DNA of 13,010 nt from an uncultured Bacteroidales bacterium (GTDB lineage: Bacteria > Bacteroidota > Bacteroidia > Bacteroidales > Paludibacteraceae): positions 1 to 13,010 of the forward strand of contig CAKVBV010000067.1 of assembly GCA_934725535.1 (NCBI GenBank), written 5' to 3'. Both the position numbers and the translations under genes were made by a program. Shown here in pieces: positions 5,786 through 13,010 of the stretch. Under the pieces are notes generated by a model. The model saw only the letters and a program-made list of their open reading frames with translations. It was not told the origin of the DNA and did no database searches. Each line of letters starts with the position of its first letter. The first letter of the stretch is position 1.

Positions 5786-8700
5786 ACTCCATTCGTTCTG
5801 TGCCCGTCACATCTTGCACCATAGCAAGCCGCCCCACAGAGTCGTATGTATAATATACATCATTCTGTGGGTACTGCGGGTAGTGGATATGTATAGGACG
5901 GGTGTAGTCGTACTCGTAAGTCGTCTGTTCGCCGCGGTTGAGTTGTAGGTTGGTAGCGGAAGCAATCATATTTCCCGCAGCGTCATACGTCCAGCAAGTG
6001 ATACCTGCATCGGGGTGACTACGCTGTGTGCGGCGACCAAAACCGTCATACGTATGCGTGGTGGTCAGCCCGTCGGGGTCTGTGGACTGCAATAGTTGTC
6101 CGAGGGCGTCATATCGGAACGTAGTCGTTGCATCATCGGGGGTAACACTTGTGGTCAGCCATCCTTGCGGGGAGGTACATTGTATCCACGACAAACCGTT
6201 TTCATCCGTATGCTCTGCCACCAATCGTTTGTGCCACAAAGCATCATAGCCTATTCCGTATGAGGTAGCGTTCTCGGCTCCGTCTTCCCAATACGTGGCA
6301 GTGACGCGATCCTTAACATCATAGTCCGTTTGAGCAATTAGGTCGAGATTATGTGTATGGTAGGTCCGCACGAGGCTGTCTGCCCACACATTCGCATACG
6401 TGGTTATGGCACGCCCGAAGCAATCACGGGTAGTACGGTTGCTTACCACATAGCGGGAACCCCGCTTGTCAAACCGCTGCACCATATCACCCCGCGTATC
6501 ACAAAATGTACGGTGGAATGTCCCGCCTCCTCCATACATAGAGACATCTATATAAGACAGACTGTTCTTTCGCAGAACATAGTTGTATTCTATAGTTCCC
6601 AACGGAGAAGACAGAGACACCAAACGTCCTAAGGTATCATATTTGTACTCCATTTTATTCCCTGACGGGTCAGTCACGTAATATGGCAGTTGCAGGAACT
6701 TGTCATACCTCATTTGCTGCGTCCTGCCCCACTGGTCTGCGACCCGCACAGGCAGTGTATGGCTGTATGCATCATACTGTACCGTTGTGAATGCCCGCTC
6801 TCCCTTGTAGTTGGCAGGGAAAGCAACGCTGTCAGGAAGACCGAACGCATCGTAGTGGTAGTTGGTGGTGTCCGTGCGGGTATTGAGCAGGTCGGTACGC
6901 CTTACCTCCACCGGTTGTCCCTTTTGGTAAGCCACTTGTATCTCGCGTGTCGGCGTGCCATTGCTATAGACCACCATCTTAGCGGGAGAAGACACGAGGT
7001 TGTATGCCTTGATATTGGTAGAATCATATTCTATCGTGGCGCGCAGGTCGTCGTCTGTCAGAATGGAATCCCCCATATTGACATACTCGCGGACATTGTG
7101 ATACCGGTCATACTCATACCGTTTGGCGGTGACTATTCTGTCCTCGCCGCCCTCATAGTAGCGTGTATAATGCACCTCTTTGCCTATTCTAATAGAAGCA
7201 TCGGCACACAGATTGTCGGCGAGGGTAAAGGTGGAATCCACATACCACGTACCTATCTCGTATTCATGGAAGAGGCGGTCTTCCGCATCGGACAACCCCT
7301 CGTAAGTCAGTTTCCCGTGCTCCACAAAGTCGGTATTGTTGTAACGGCGTACCACTTTCCGATAGGTGGCGTGCGGAGTGGCTTCGGTATTGATGTCGTG
7401 GGTAGTGGTAGCCCCATAGCCCAGGAACTGCCGCTCGCCATAGTCATAATGCGGGTCCGCGTAGTCGAACCGCTGCATCATGGTGTCACATCCGAGAAGG
7501 GGGTGCGCATACGGGTCGATATTGCACATCCTGGTCATCAGCCACTGCCTGCCGCGCCGTTCTGCGGTAGGGGCGGACAACTCATAATCAATATGGAACT
7601 GCTGTCCCGTCGGATTGGTGACGGTTCGGAGAAGGCGGTTCTTACCCGCCTGGTTGTACCGGATGTGTATGCCGTCTCCTGCCGCCCACACCAAATCAGG
7701 CAAACCGTCACCGTTCATATCTATCAGGTCGTGCGTGCCCTGCGTAGTAGCCTTGCCCTTGGGAGAACCGTTGGCACCGATACATATCTTCACGAACCAT
7801 ATAGGAACACCTCCCGTAATACCTATGTGCGTATTCCAATTGAATGTCTTGCTACATTGCATCTGTCCGCCGCTGACAGAGGTCTGCTGCTGAAGTCCCT
7901 GTGCCGACATCAGCATTATCAGTACTCCGTCGTCTGTCTGCTTCACCATATCGGGAATACCGTCACCGTTCATATCTATCAAACGGGTACTCAACTTGTT
8001 TTCAGACCAGTTCATATCCGCACCAAAAGCGAGACTCATCTGAAATTTGCTGGTTAAGGTAGGCTGCTCCGTGCCCAGAATGTTTTTGGTGATTTCCTTA
8101 ATATCACCCCAACCGTAATCATTTCCTACTCCCGCACTGCCTCCCCAGCAAGTGCTTTTGTTGAGGTCTATCTCCGACAAATCCGCCAACGTTACGGCAG
8201 AGGTGAAATCATAGCCGATATTCAGGCAGGCGGAAATGGTGTTTTGTTTCGTGTCTTTCACCAATTTGTCGGGCAGCCCGTCGCCGTTGATGTCTATGTA
8301 TGCTATCGTGGCACCGCTTTCCGAGGTGGTTGCATTGCCACTGACACTGCCGCTCACATGGGTAAGGAACTTACCGTCTTTGACATTCACTCCGGGGGCT
8401 TTCACCGCATACGCATAGTTGCCCGAGAGAGAACCGCCGTTGGAGACGGTATGATTGTTGTACATCTCTGTCGCCAGACTCTTGTTTTCTCCCAAGCCAC
8501 CCCACGGGTTGGTGTATTGGATAGATGCGGAACGTACCACATCGGGATAGCCGTCACCGTTCATATCCATAAAATCGGTAGTGACAGTGTAGTCCGATTG
8601 CGAATGGGTATAGCCTCCGCCGACATCACCTGCTCCGGGAAGAGAGATACCCGCCCCGATATTCACATTCCACTGTGTGGTCTTGCTGACCTTGCGTACT

Positions 8701-11700
8701 GCCGTAGCGCGCTGCCCGTCGGGAAAGACGGGGACATCACTGTCAAACTCCACATCGCCGCTATTGCCTGAAGAACGTGCTTTTCTTTGCGTATTCTCGG
8801 TTTTCGTTTCCATACGCGCCAACTCCTGTTCGGTGTCCCGTGTGTTGGACAGCAGGTCCCGCCCGTTGCGTGCCACATTTCCATACGCTTCCCAACGGTA
8901 TTGGCTGGCATCGGGTGTCATCTGAATCCACGCATTATCCAGCGGGTTGTACAGATTGCGTGTACTGAAGGCGTCATCCAAGCCCCCGGGTTGCAGCAGT
9001 TGGGCGGTGTCGGATGCCGTAAAAGTGATGGACTGACAGAAAGCGGCACTGTCCGCAGGGGCTGTCTGTGCATACGTGACGGCTGTATTAACCAACGAAC
9101 TGATTCGTATCGCATCCACAGCCGAGGTGTTGTTGTACCCGAATTGTCCCCAACCGCGGTACAGCGGTCCGAACAGATGGTAGTAGGTGGAATCAAATGA
9201 TACTTCTCTCGTAAACACCATTTGCGGTGCGAGCCATCGGCTGAACGAGGGATAGGAAGCACTCTGTTGTGCAGGAGTAAACGTGAGTTGCGGTCTGACC
9301 TCTATCTGCCCCAGATTATCCTGTGAATATAAAGCCAATGATACCGAAGCCTCACCAGGATATGAGAACGTCCGCCGGCAACGGGACACGGATGCATTGA
9401 CAGCCACGCTGTCTATGGCACGACCATCCAATAAAATCCGCAGAACGGCACTCTTGTCAGGCTGACACATAATATCTGCATCCAGCGCAATACTGCCTGC
9501 CTCATCGGTTTGGAAGACCTCATCAGAAGAGCAGATAAAATCATCAGCAGAAGAATAGGACGTTCCGTCGCTATACGTGAACACCTGGTTCCAACGGACA
9601 TTGTCGTAGTGATGTGTGCGGACTGACCTCACATGGAAGAAAAAGACATCGCCTTTCTTTACACTGAGGTTGGTATATGTCTTTTCTTTCACCGCATAAT
9701 CTTCTTCGGTAATACGGTAGGTGTCAAGAATAGTACTGCGTTGCGAATGTAGCGTATGGGTAGCGGCATCCACCGTCACATCCCTGTCAAGTTGTATCAC
9801 ACACCGGACCCCGTCTGCCTGACGTGACTGGGAACGTCCGTATCCTGTATCCTGAATCAACTGCAACGAACTTTGCAGGGTTACCGTACCATCCTTGGGG
9901 GCTACCCAAACACGCACGGCATCCATATCAGGGTCTATCGGCTCGGGGCAAATGGTATCTCTCAAATGCGCATAATACCAATTTCCCCGTTGCTCGATTT
10001 TTACCTTTGGATTTTTAGTGACATCCTTTTTCCATTTATAGAATGGAACACGGACATCATCCCTGCAATCTTGAATATATTTGTCCGTCTCGCTATAGCG
10101 GCAGCGATGCCGTAAACAATCATAACAGTACTGAGGATCGTTTCGGCATGTCCAAGAACATTCGGAACAAACGGAGCCCTCATTTATCAAACAGTCTGTG
10201 CAAAGGTCATCCCATTCCTCCTCTGTATAAAAATCATCATTCTCGTCTCTCTCGCAATATTCTCCGCAATCGGTACGCATACCGCCCAAGCAGTTCCATT
10301 CCAATTTGCAATCGTTGCACGCATCTTCTCCGTCATCTATACATGTTTGGCGACATTCCTCGCAAACAAAACACGTAGGGTTATCGTAAATGCACTCTTG
10401 TCCTCTTTTTATATCGTCAATACATATCTCTCGGCAATCATCGCAAGGATTTGCCATACCCTCCAATGCCCCATACAAGCAATACGTATCAGCGCATGCC
10501 AAATATCCGTTTTCATCACCATGTAACAGATACTCGACACACTCAGAGCAAAGGGTGCGACACCCGTTTTCTTGCTTGCAGTCTTCGTATAATGCCAAGA
10601 AGTAAGGTTCTCCAAGATATTGCCGGTGTAACTCATAAGATTCCAGACATTCCTCACAAACCAATTCTATTCCGCAACTGCTCAAGCAATGCAATACGTA
10701 TTCTTCTAAGTTTTGTTCCTCAACTCCCCAATAATCTTTCCCTCCTGCTTCTGACGAAGAATCCATACTATCATCTTCTTCGTCTGCACAATTTCTTGTG
10801 GCAAATTGTGAATGTAAATCAATAGTACACATTTCGCTCTCCACATATTCGCGTAGTGCTTCCACACACTCATCACAATCCCGATAGTCCGGTTGAGGCT
10901 TGGAGGTATATTCTGGCTCTGTACCGATATATCCGGGAGAACAATCGATGTTGTCTGAATAGTAGTAAGAGGAGATAATGGTATCTATTGTCACGCAGTC
11001 AGGGACCACCTCCACCTCGCCATCATAGTAAAAGTTCGTGGTACATTGAGAAGAATCTATGCGGACAGTATCTCCACCGGTGTGTTCCAAGAAATTCTGA
11101 TGGCTGTTGATTCGGTTGAAATATACTTTGCCGTCTGCCACATAGTCGGGCAACCCGTCTCCGTTGATGTCTGCAAAGTAATGGGTGGTGTATGTTTCGG
11201 AATGGGACATACCGCCGCTCACATTGGCATTTGCACCAAAAGCCTCCGCTCCTGCCTGCAATCCCCATGTATGTGTCTTCGATACATCGGCAGATAACCC
11301 CGTGGCGGGAATCCCTGTATTGATTTCATCACCGAAATAAGCCCCGCTATCATCATTACGTTGCGGGCGGAAACAGATATGAGAATCCTTGATATATACA
11401 ATATCTGTCAGTCCGTCACCGTTCATATCCAGCAGCATCTGTTCCGTTTTGCCATCGGACTTGGAGAAATTATAATTACCTCCCGCACTCAAATTGGTAT
11501 TCCATACACTCTTGCCAAAACCAACAGCGAGTACACCACCCGCCGACCAACTGTCGCTTTCCGATTTATTCAAGGGTGTATAGGTGGAGTTGGGATAAGG
11601 CAATATGGTTTCTTCCGTAGTAAAGATATCCTCTATAGGTGAGGTGTAGTAATCAAAATGTGTCGTTGTATTGAGTTTGCCACCATAGCCTGACGGAAGA

Positions 11701-12866
11701 GAACAGTCACCGTTGGTGGGCCACCTCACATCAAAATAATTGAGGTGGTCTTGTATTTGATTCAGTAGAGAGGATGTAGAACTTTCGTCATAGGATAGCA
11801 GGTATCGATGGTTTATGTGCCAGCAATAGGCATTATCACCTGAATTGTTATTCAGGAAAGTAACATCTATGTAGCAAAGAATACTATCCGTTTGGCGAAC
11901 AAAACCCAATCGTCCGTCCTTCTGTATATCTGCCCGTTGGTCGTAGTGGAAAAACGCACGATACGACGGTGTGAGGTCTATTGTACCATTGGCAGCACGA
12001 TGACCCGTATAGTAAATAGTCTTGGGATATATCTCCTTTTCCTCACTTACCGCATACTCATACCGCATATAGTTGCCATAGATGTCCACGACCTCTGCCA
12101 ATGCCCAATAGGCGATATTGCCGTTGGCATCTTTGAGGACACAATCGGGGTTGGTGTTTTTGTCCGAGGCATACTTGCCATAGTAGTATGTGGTACCACT
12201 CCTGTCGGTGACCGTCCAGTAATAGTCTTTCGGACTGGTGCCGTGGCGGATGATACGGTCGGCATTCTTCGGGTCACGGGCGATAAACAGCACATCGCCT
12301 CTTCGGCGGCTGAGTTGCGTATTGGTCTGATAAGGCAGACGCAAATCGGGGTTGCCGTCTTTCTGTACCAACTGGAGACCGTTGAGAGTGTATATCTCCG
12401 TCTCTTTGTTTGCGTCGTATCGCGGTACGCCCCAGCGGGTGTCGAGGGTGATGGCGGGTTGGGGGAACGACCAGCCTACACCCATGATACCGTTGCCACG
12501 GTCGCTGCTGTAGGACAGGGTCAGGTCGGGTTGCAAGCCGTTGCGACCTGCGGGAATGTCAATGGGGTACGTGACAGAGGCGGTGCCGTAGGTGTTGGCT
12601 TCGGGAGCGGCTATCATCGGCACACGCGACAACGGATGCGGGTCGTCCATATCCGTCAGGGTTGTGGGCACAAAGGCATTCACCTCGGGCATGTCAGGCG
12701 TGCGTATCACGGCATTGATAAAATCCGTGAAGTGGGTGGTCTCGGAGATAATGATATGGCGCGCGGTGTCTATCGATAGGCGGCGCAGTGGCTGCCACCG
12801 GCGGGTCTGCTCGTCGAGATAGTAGGTGTGTATGTCCTGCGGTTTGAAGCCGTGTGGGACAGACAA
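5631..12866 (-). CDS. Giant SpvB / FG-GAP / RHS toxin-shell protein, N-terminal and middle part (TcB-TcC-like)
   Basis: This is the main body of a secreted polymorphic-toxin shell. Seen in order (residues of the 2411-codon ORF): a region ending TTHFTDFINAV (about 1-55); a SpvB/TcB N-terminal domain (about 85-380) with IPAGRNGLQPDLTLSY and GNGIMGVGWSF; FG-GAP/VCBS motifs of the DxNGDGxxD type near 480, 565, 1432, 1523, 1629 and 1716; a cysteine-rich insert (about 607-972); a VRVWVAPKDG region after it; a TcdB-middle-like segment (ERRGRQWLMTRM, YGERQFLGYG; about 1750-1850); then YD/RHS repeats to the end. In known Tc toxins and RHS proteins, such regions form a beta-propeller plus a hollow YD-repeat cocoon that holds a toxic C-terminus. 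The first codon at 12866 is TTG and is not a credible start, because the frame stays open upstream to the G4 tract and the protein probably continues from 12917-13010. After about 5768 the frame degenerates (SLGTHHCYSNRTDR to the stop at 5631), while the 3554-5785 frame carries on the RHS repeats. The real protein therefore probably reads through into that ORF, giving more than 3,100 residues. Confidence 0.85.
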   Translation of the reverse strand: MSVPHGFKPQDIHTYYLDEQTRRWQPLRRLSIDTARHIIISETTHFTDFINAVIRTPDMPEVNAFVPTTLTDMDDPHPLSRVPMIAAPEANTYGTASVTYPIDIPAGRNGLQPDLTLSYSSDRGNGIMGVGWSFPQPAITLDTRWGVPRYDANKETEIYTLNGLQLVQKDGNPDLRLPYQTNTQLSRRRGDVLFIARDPKNADRIIRHGTSPKDYYWTVTDRSGTTYYYGKYASDKNTNPDCVLKDANGNIAYWALAEVVDIYGNYMRYEYAVSEEKEIYPKTIYYTGHRAANGTIDLTPSYRAFFHYDQRADIQKDGRLGFVRQTDSILCYIDVTFLNNNSGDNAYCWHINHRYLLSYDESSTSSLLNQIQDHLNYFDVRWPTNGDCSLPSGYGGKLNTTTHFDYYTSPIEDIFTTEETILPYPNSTYTPLNKSESDSWSAGGVLAVGFGKSVWNTNLSAGGNYNFSKSDGKTEQMLLDMNGDGLTDIVYIKDSHICFRPQRNDDSGAYFGDEINTGIPATGLSADVSKTHTWGLQAGAEAFGANANVSGGMSHSETYTTHYFADINGDGLPDYVADGKVYFNRINSHQNFLEHTGGDTVRIDSSQCTTNFYYDGEVEVVPDCVTIDTIISSYYYSDNIDCSPGYIGTEPEYTSKPQPDYRDCDECVEALREYVESEMCTIDLHSQFATRNCADEEDDSMDSSSEAGGKDYWGVEEQNLEEYVLHCLSSCGIELVCEECLESYELHRQYLGEPYFLALYEDCKQENGCRTLCSECVEYLLHGDENGYLACADTYCLYGALEGMANPCDDCREICIDDIKRGQECIYDNPTCFVCEECRQTCIDDGEDACNDCKLEWNCLGGMRTDCGEYCERDENDDFYTEEEWDDLCTDCLINEGSVCSECSWTCRNDPQYCYDCLRHRCRYSETDKYIQDCRDDVRVPFYKWKKDVTKNPKVKIEQRGNWYYAHLRDTICPEPIDPDMDAVRVWVAPKDGTVTLQSSLQLIQDTGYGRSQSRQADGVRCVIQLDRDVTVDAATHTLHSQRSTILDTYRITEEDYAVKEKTYTNLSVKKGDVFFFHVRSVRTHHYDNVRWNQVFTYSDGTSYSSADDFICSSDEVFQTDEAGSIALDADIMCQPDKSAVLRILLDGRAIDSVAVNASVSRCRRTFSYPGEASVSLALYSQDNLGQIEVRPQLTFTPAQQSASYPSFSRWLAPQMVFTREVSFDSTYYHLFGPLYRGWGQFGYNNTSAVDAIRISSLVNTAVTYAQTAPADSAAFCQSITFTASDTAQLLQPGGLDDAFSTRNLYNPLDNAWIQMTPDASQYRWEAYGNVARNGRDLLSNTRDTEQELARMETKTENTQRKARSSGNSGDVEFDSDVPVFPDGQRATAVRKVSKTTQWNVNIGAGISLPGAGDVGGGYTHSQSDYTVTTDFMDMNGDGYPDVVRSASIQYTNPWGGLGENKSLATEMYNNHTVSNGGSLSGNYAYAVKAPGVNVKDGKFLTHVSGSVSGNATTSESGATIAYIDINGDGLPDKLVKDTKQNTISACLNIGYDFTSAVTLADLSEIDLNKSTCWGGSAGVGNDYGWGDIKEITKNILGTEQPTLTSKFQMSLAFGADMNWSENKLSTRLIDMNGDGIPDMVKQTDDGVLIMLMSAQGLQQQTSVSGGQMQCSKTFNWNTHIGITGGVPIWFVKICIGANGSPKGKATTQGTHDLIDMNGDGLPDLVWAAGDGIHIRYNQAGKNRLLRTVTNPTGQQFHIDYELSAPTAERRGRQWLMTRMCNIDPYAHPLLGCDTMMQRFDYADPHYDYGERQFLGYGATTTHDINTEATPHATYRKVVRRYNNTDFVEHGKLTYEGLSDAEDRLFHEYEIGTWYVDSTFTLADNLCADASIRIGKEVHYTRYYEGGEDRIVTAKRYEYDRYHNVREYVNMGDSILTDDDLRATIEYDSTNIKAYNLVSSPAKMVVYSNGTPTREIQVAYQKGQPVEVRRTDLLNTRTDTTNYHYDAFGLPDSVAFPANYKGERAFTTVQYDAYSHTLPVRVADQWGRTQQMRYDKFLQLPYYVTDPSGNKMEYKYDTLGRLVSLSSPLGTIEYNYVLRKNSLSYIDVSMYGGGGTFHRTFCDTRGDMVQRFDKRGSRYVVSNRTTRDCFGRAITTYANVWADSLVRTYHTHNLDLIAQTDYDVKDRVTATYWEDGAENATSYGIGYDALWHKRLVAEHTDENGLSWIQCTSPQGWLTTSVTPDDATTTFRYDALGQLLQSTDPDGLTTTHTYDGFGRRTQRSHPDAGITCWTYDAAGNMIASATNLQLNRGEQTTYEYDYTRPIHIHYPQYPQNDVYYTYDSVGRLAMVQDVTGTERMEYDAMGNVSLGTHHCYSNRTDRLSLYHAFQLRCLRSYAANHLPRWRSSELPL

Positions 12867-12916
12867 CGGCTCGTAGGCAAGTTCGATACGGGCGGGTTGG
12901 TCGGCACGGAAGTGTT

Positions 12917-13010
12917 CCCCGTGAGGTAATAGGCGAGGCTGTCTAACAAGTATCGTTTGGCAGTCTCTTTTCTGTAGAGTATGGTTGTGTGTAAAATATA
13001 AAAGTTGTGT
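12917..13010 (-). CDS. 5' continuation of the giant SpvB/RHS protein (partial, runs off window edge)
   Basis: Reading the minus strand from the window edge, one frame is open and encodes a natural-looking segment (ILYRKETAKRYLLDSLAYYL, then TG). It reaches the G4 tract at 12917-12920 (CCCC on the plus strand). Past that point this frame turns into low-quality sequence and stops near 12770, while the neighbouring frame begins the conserved stretch GEHFRADQPARIELAYEP. Adding one G would join the two as LTG-EHFRADQ. I infer that this is the N-terminal part of the same protein as the 5631-12866 piece, and that the true start lies outside the window. The alternative is a separate upstream ORF ending near 12770, which is less likely because its sequence beyond the G tract looks random. 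Confidence 0.6.

Noticed and set aside
6690..8057. Plus-strand open frame of 455 codons
   Set aside because: It lies antisense to a strongly conserved RHS/FG-GAP coding region, its protein is Val/Ile/His/Arg-rich with no domain sense, and it follows the third-position pattern of the real gene.
9940..11050. Cys-rich stretch as a separate out-of-frame or foreign gene
   Set aside because: It is continuous in frame with the flanking FG-GAP and VRVWVAPKDG regions, with no stops or start needed, so it is an internal module of the same protein.
11892..12779. Plus-strand open frame of 295 codons
   Set aside because: It is antisense to the SpvB domain, whose conserved motifs are unmistakable on the minus strand; the plus-strand protein is unlike any natural family.

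Overview
The window reads as an accessory locus from a Bacteroidota bacterium, most likely a member of the Bacteroidales. The signs are family-typical phrasing of the giant SpvB/TcB-RHS protein, short AT-rich intergenic gaps without clear Shine-Dalgarno sequences, and exported or lipoprotein companion genes. No species can be named from the sequence alone. All genes I can support lie on the minus strand and read from right to left. The long plus-strand ORFs are antisense shadows of the big gene.

Layout in transcription order (high to low coordinates): (1) A giant toxin-shell gene enters the window from the right edge and runs to 3554. It has a conserved N-terminal HFTDF-type region, a SpvB domain, FG-GAP/VCBS repeats, a striking insert with about 40 cysteines (roughly 9940-11050), a TcdB-middle-like region, YD/RHS repeats, an RHS core ending in a DPDG motif, and a 212-residue unrecognised C-terminal tip. 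As given, its frame breaks twice: at a G4 tract (12917-12920) and at a (GA)4/(TC)4 tract (5760-5767). It therefore appears as three pieces: 12917-13010, 5631-12866 and 3554-5785. (2) A lipoprotein gene with a TPR-like segment (2845-3587), a candidate immunity gene for the first tip, is broken at an A5 tract (3292-3296). (3) A second, short RHS gene (978-2792) has a signal peptide, about 1.08 kb of RHS core duplicated from the first gene, and a different 186-residue tip that looks like a clan CD (caspase/CHAT-like) cysteine peptidase, with His453 and Cys510 as the candidate dyad. (4) A secreted protein gene (97-981) overlaps it by ATGA and is a candidate immunity protein for the second tip.

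Taken together this looks like a polymorphic toxin locus: one long shell plus tip plus exported immunity protein, followed by a second core plus tip plus exported immunity cassette. The two core copies are direct repeats about 2.65 kb apart. Recombination between them would remove tip 1 with its immunity gene and put tip 2 onto the full-length shell. This switching model is inference from the layout.

All three frame breaks fall in short homopolymer or dinucleotide tracts, and each is restored by adding one repeat unit. That pattern fits either read/assembly indels or recent slippage, so the reconstructed genes may be intact in the real genome. Positions 1-96 downstream of the last gene and 2793-2844 between genes hold no recognisable gene, RNA or convincing promoter or terminator.
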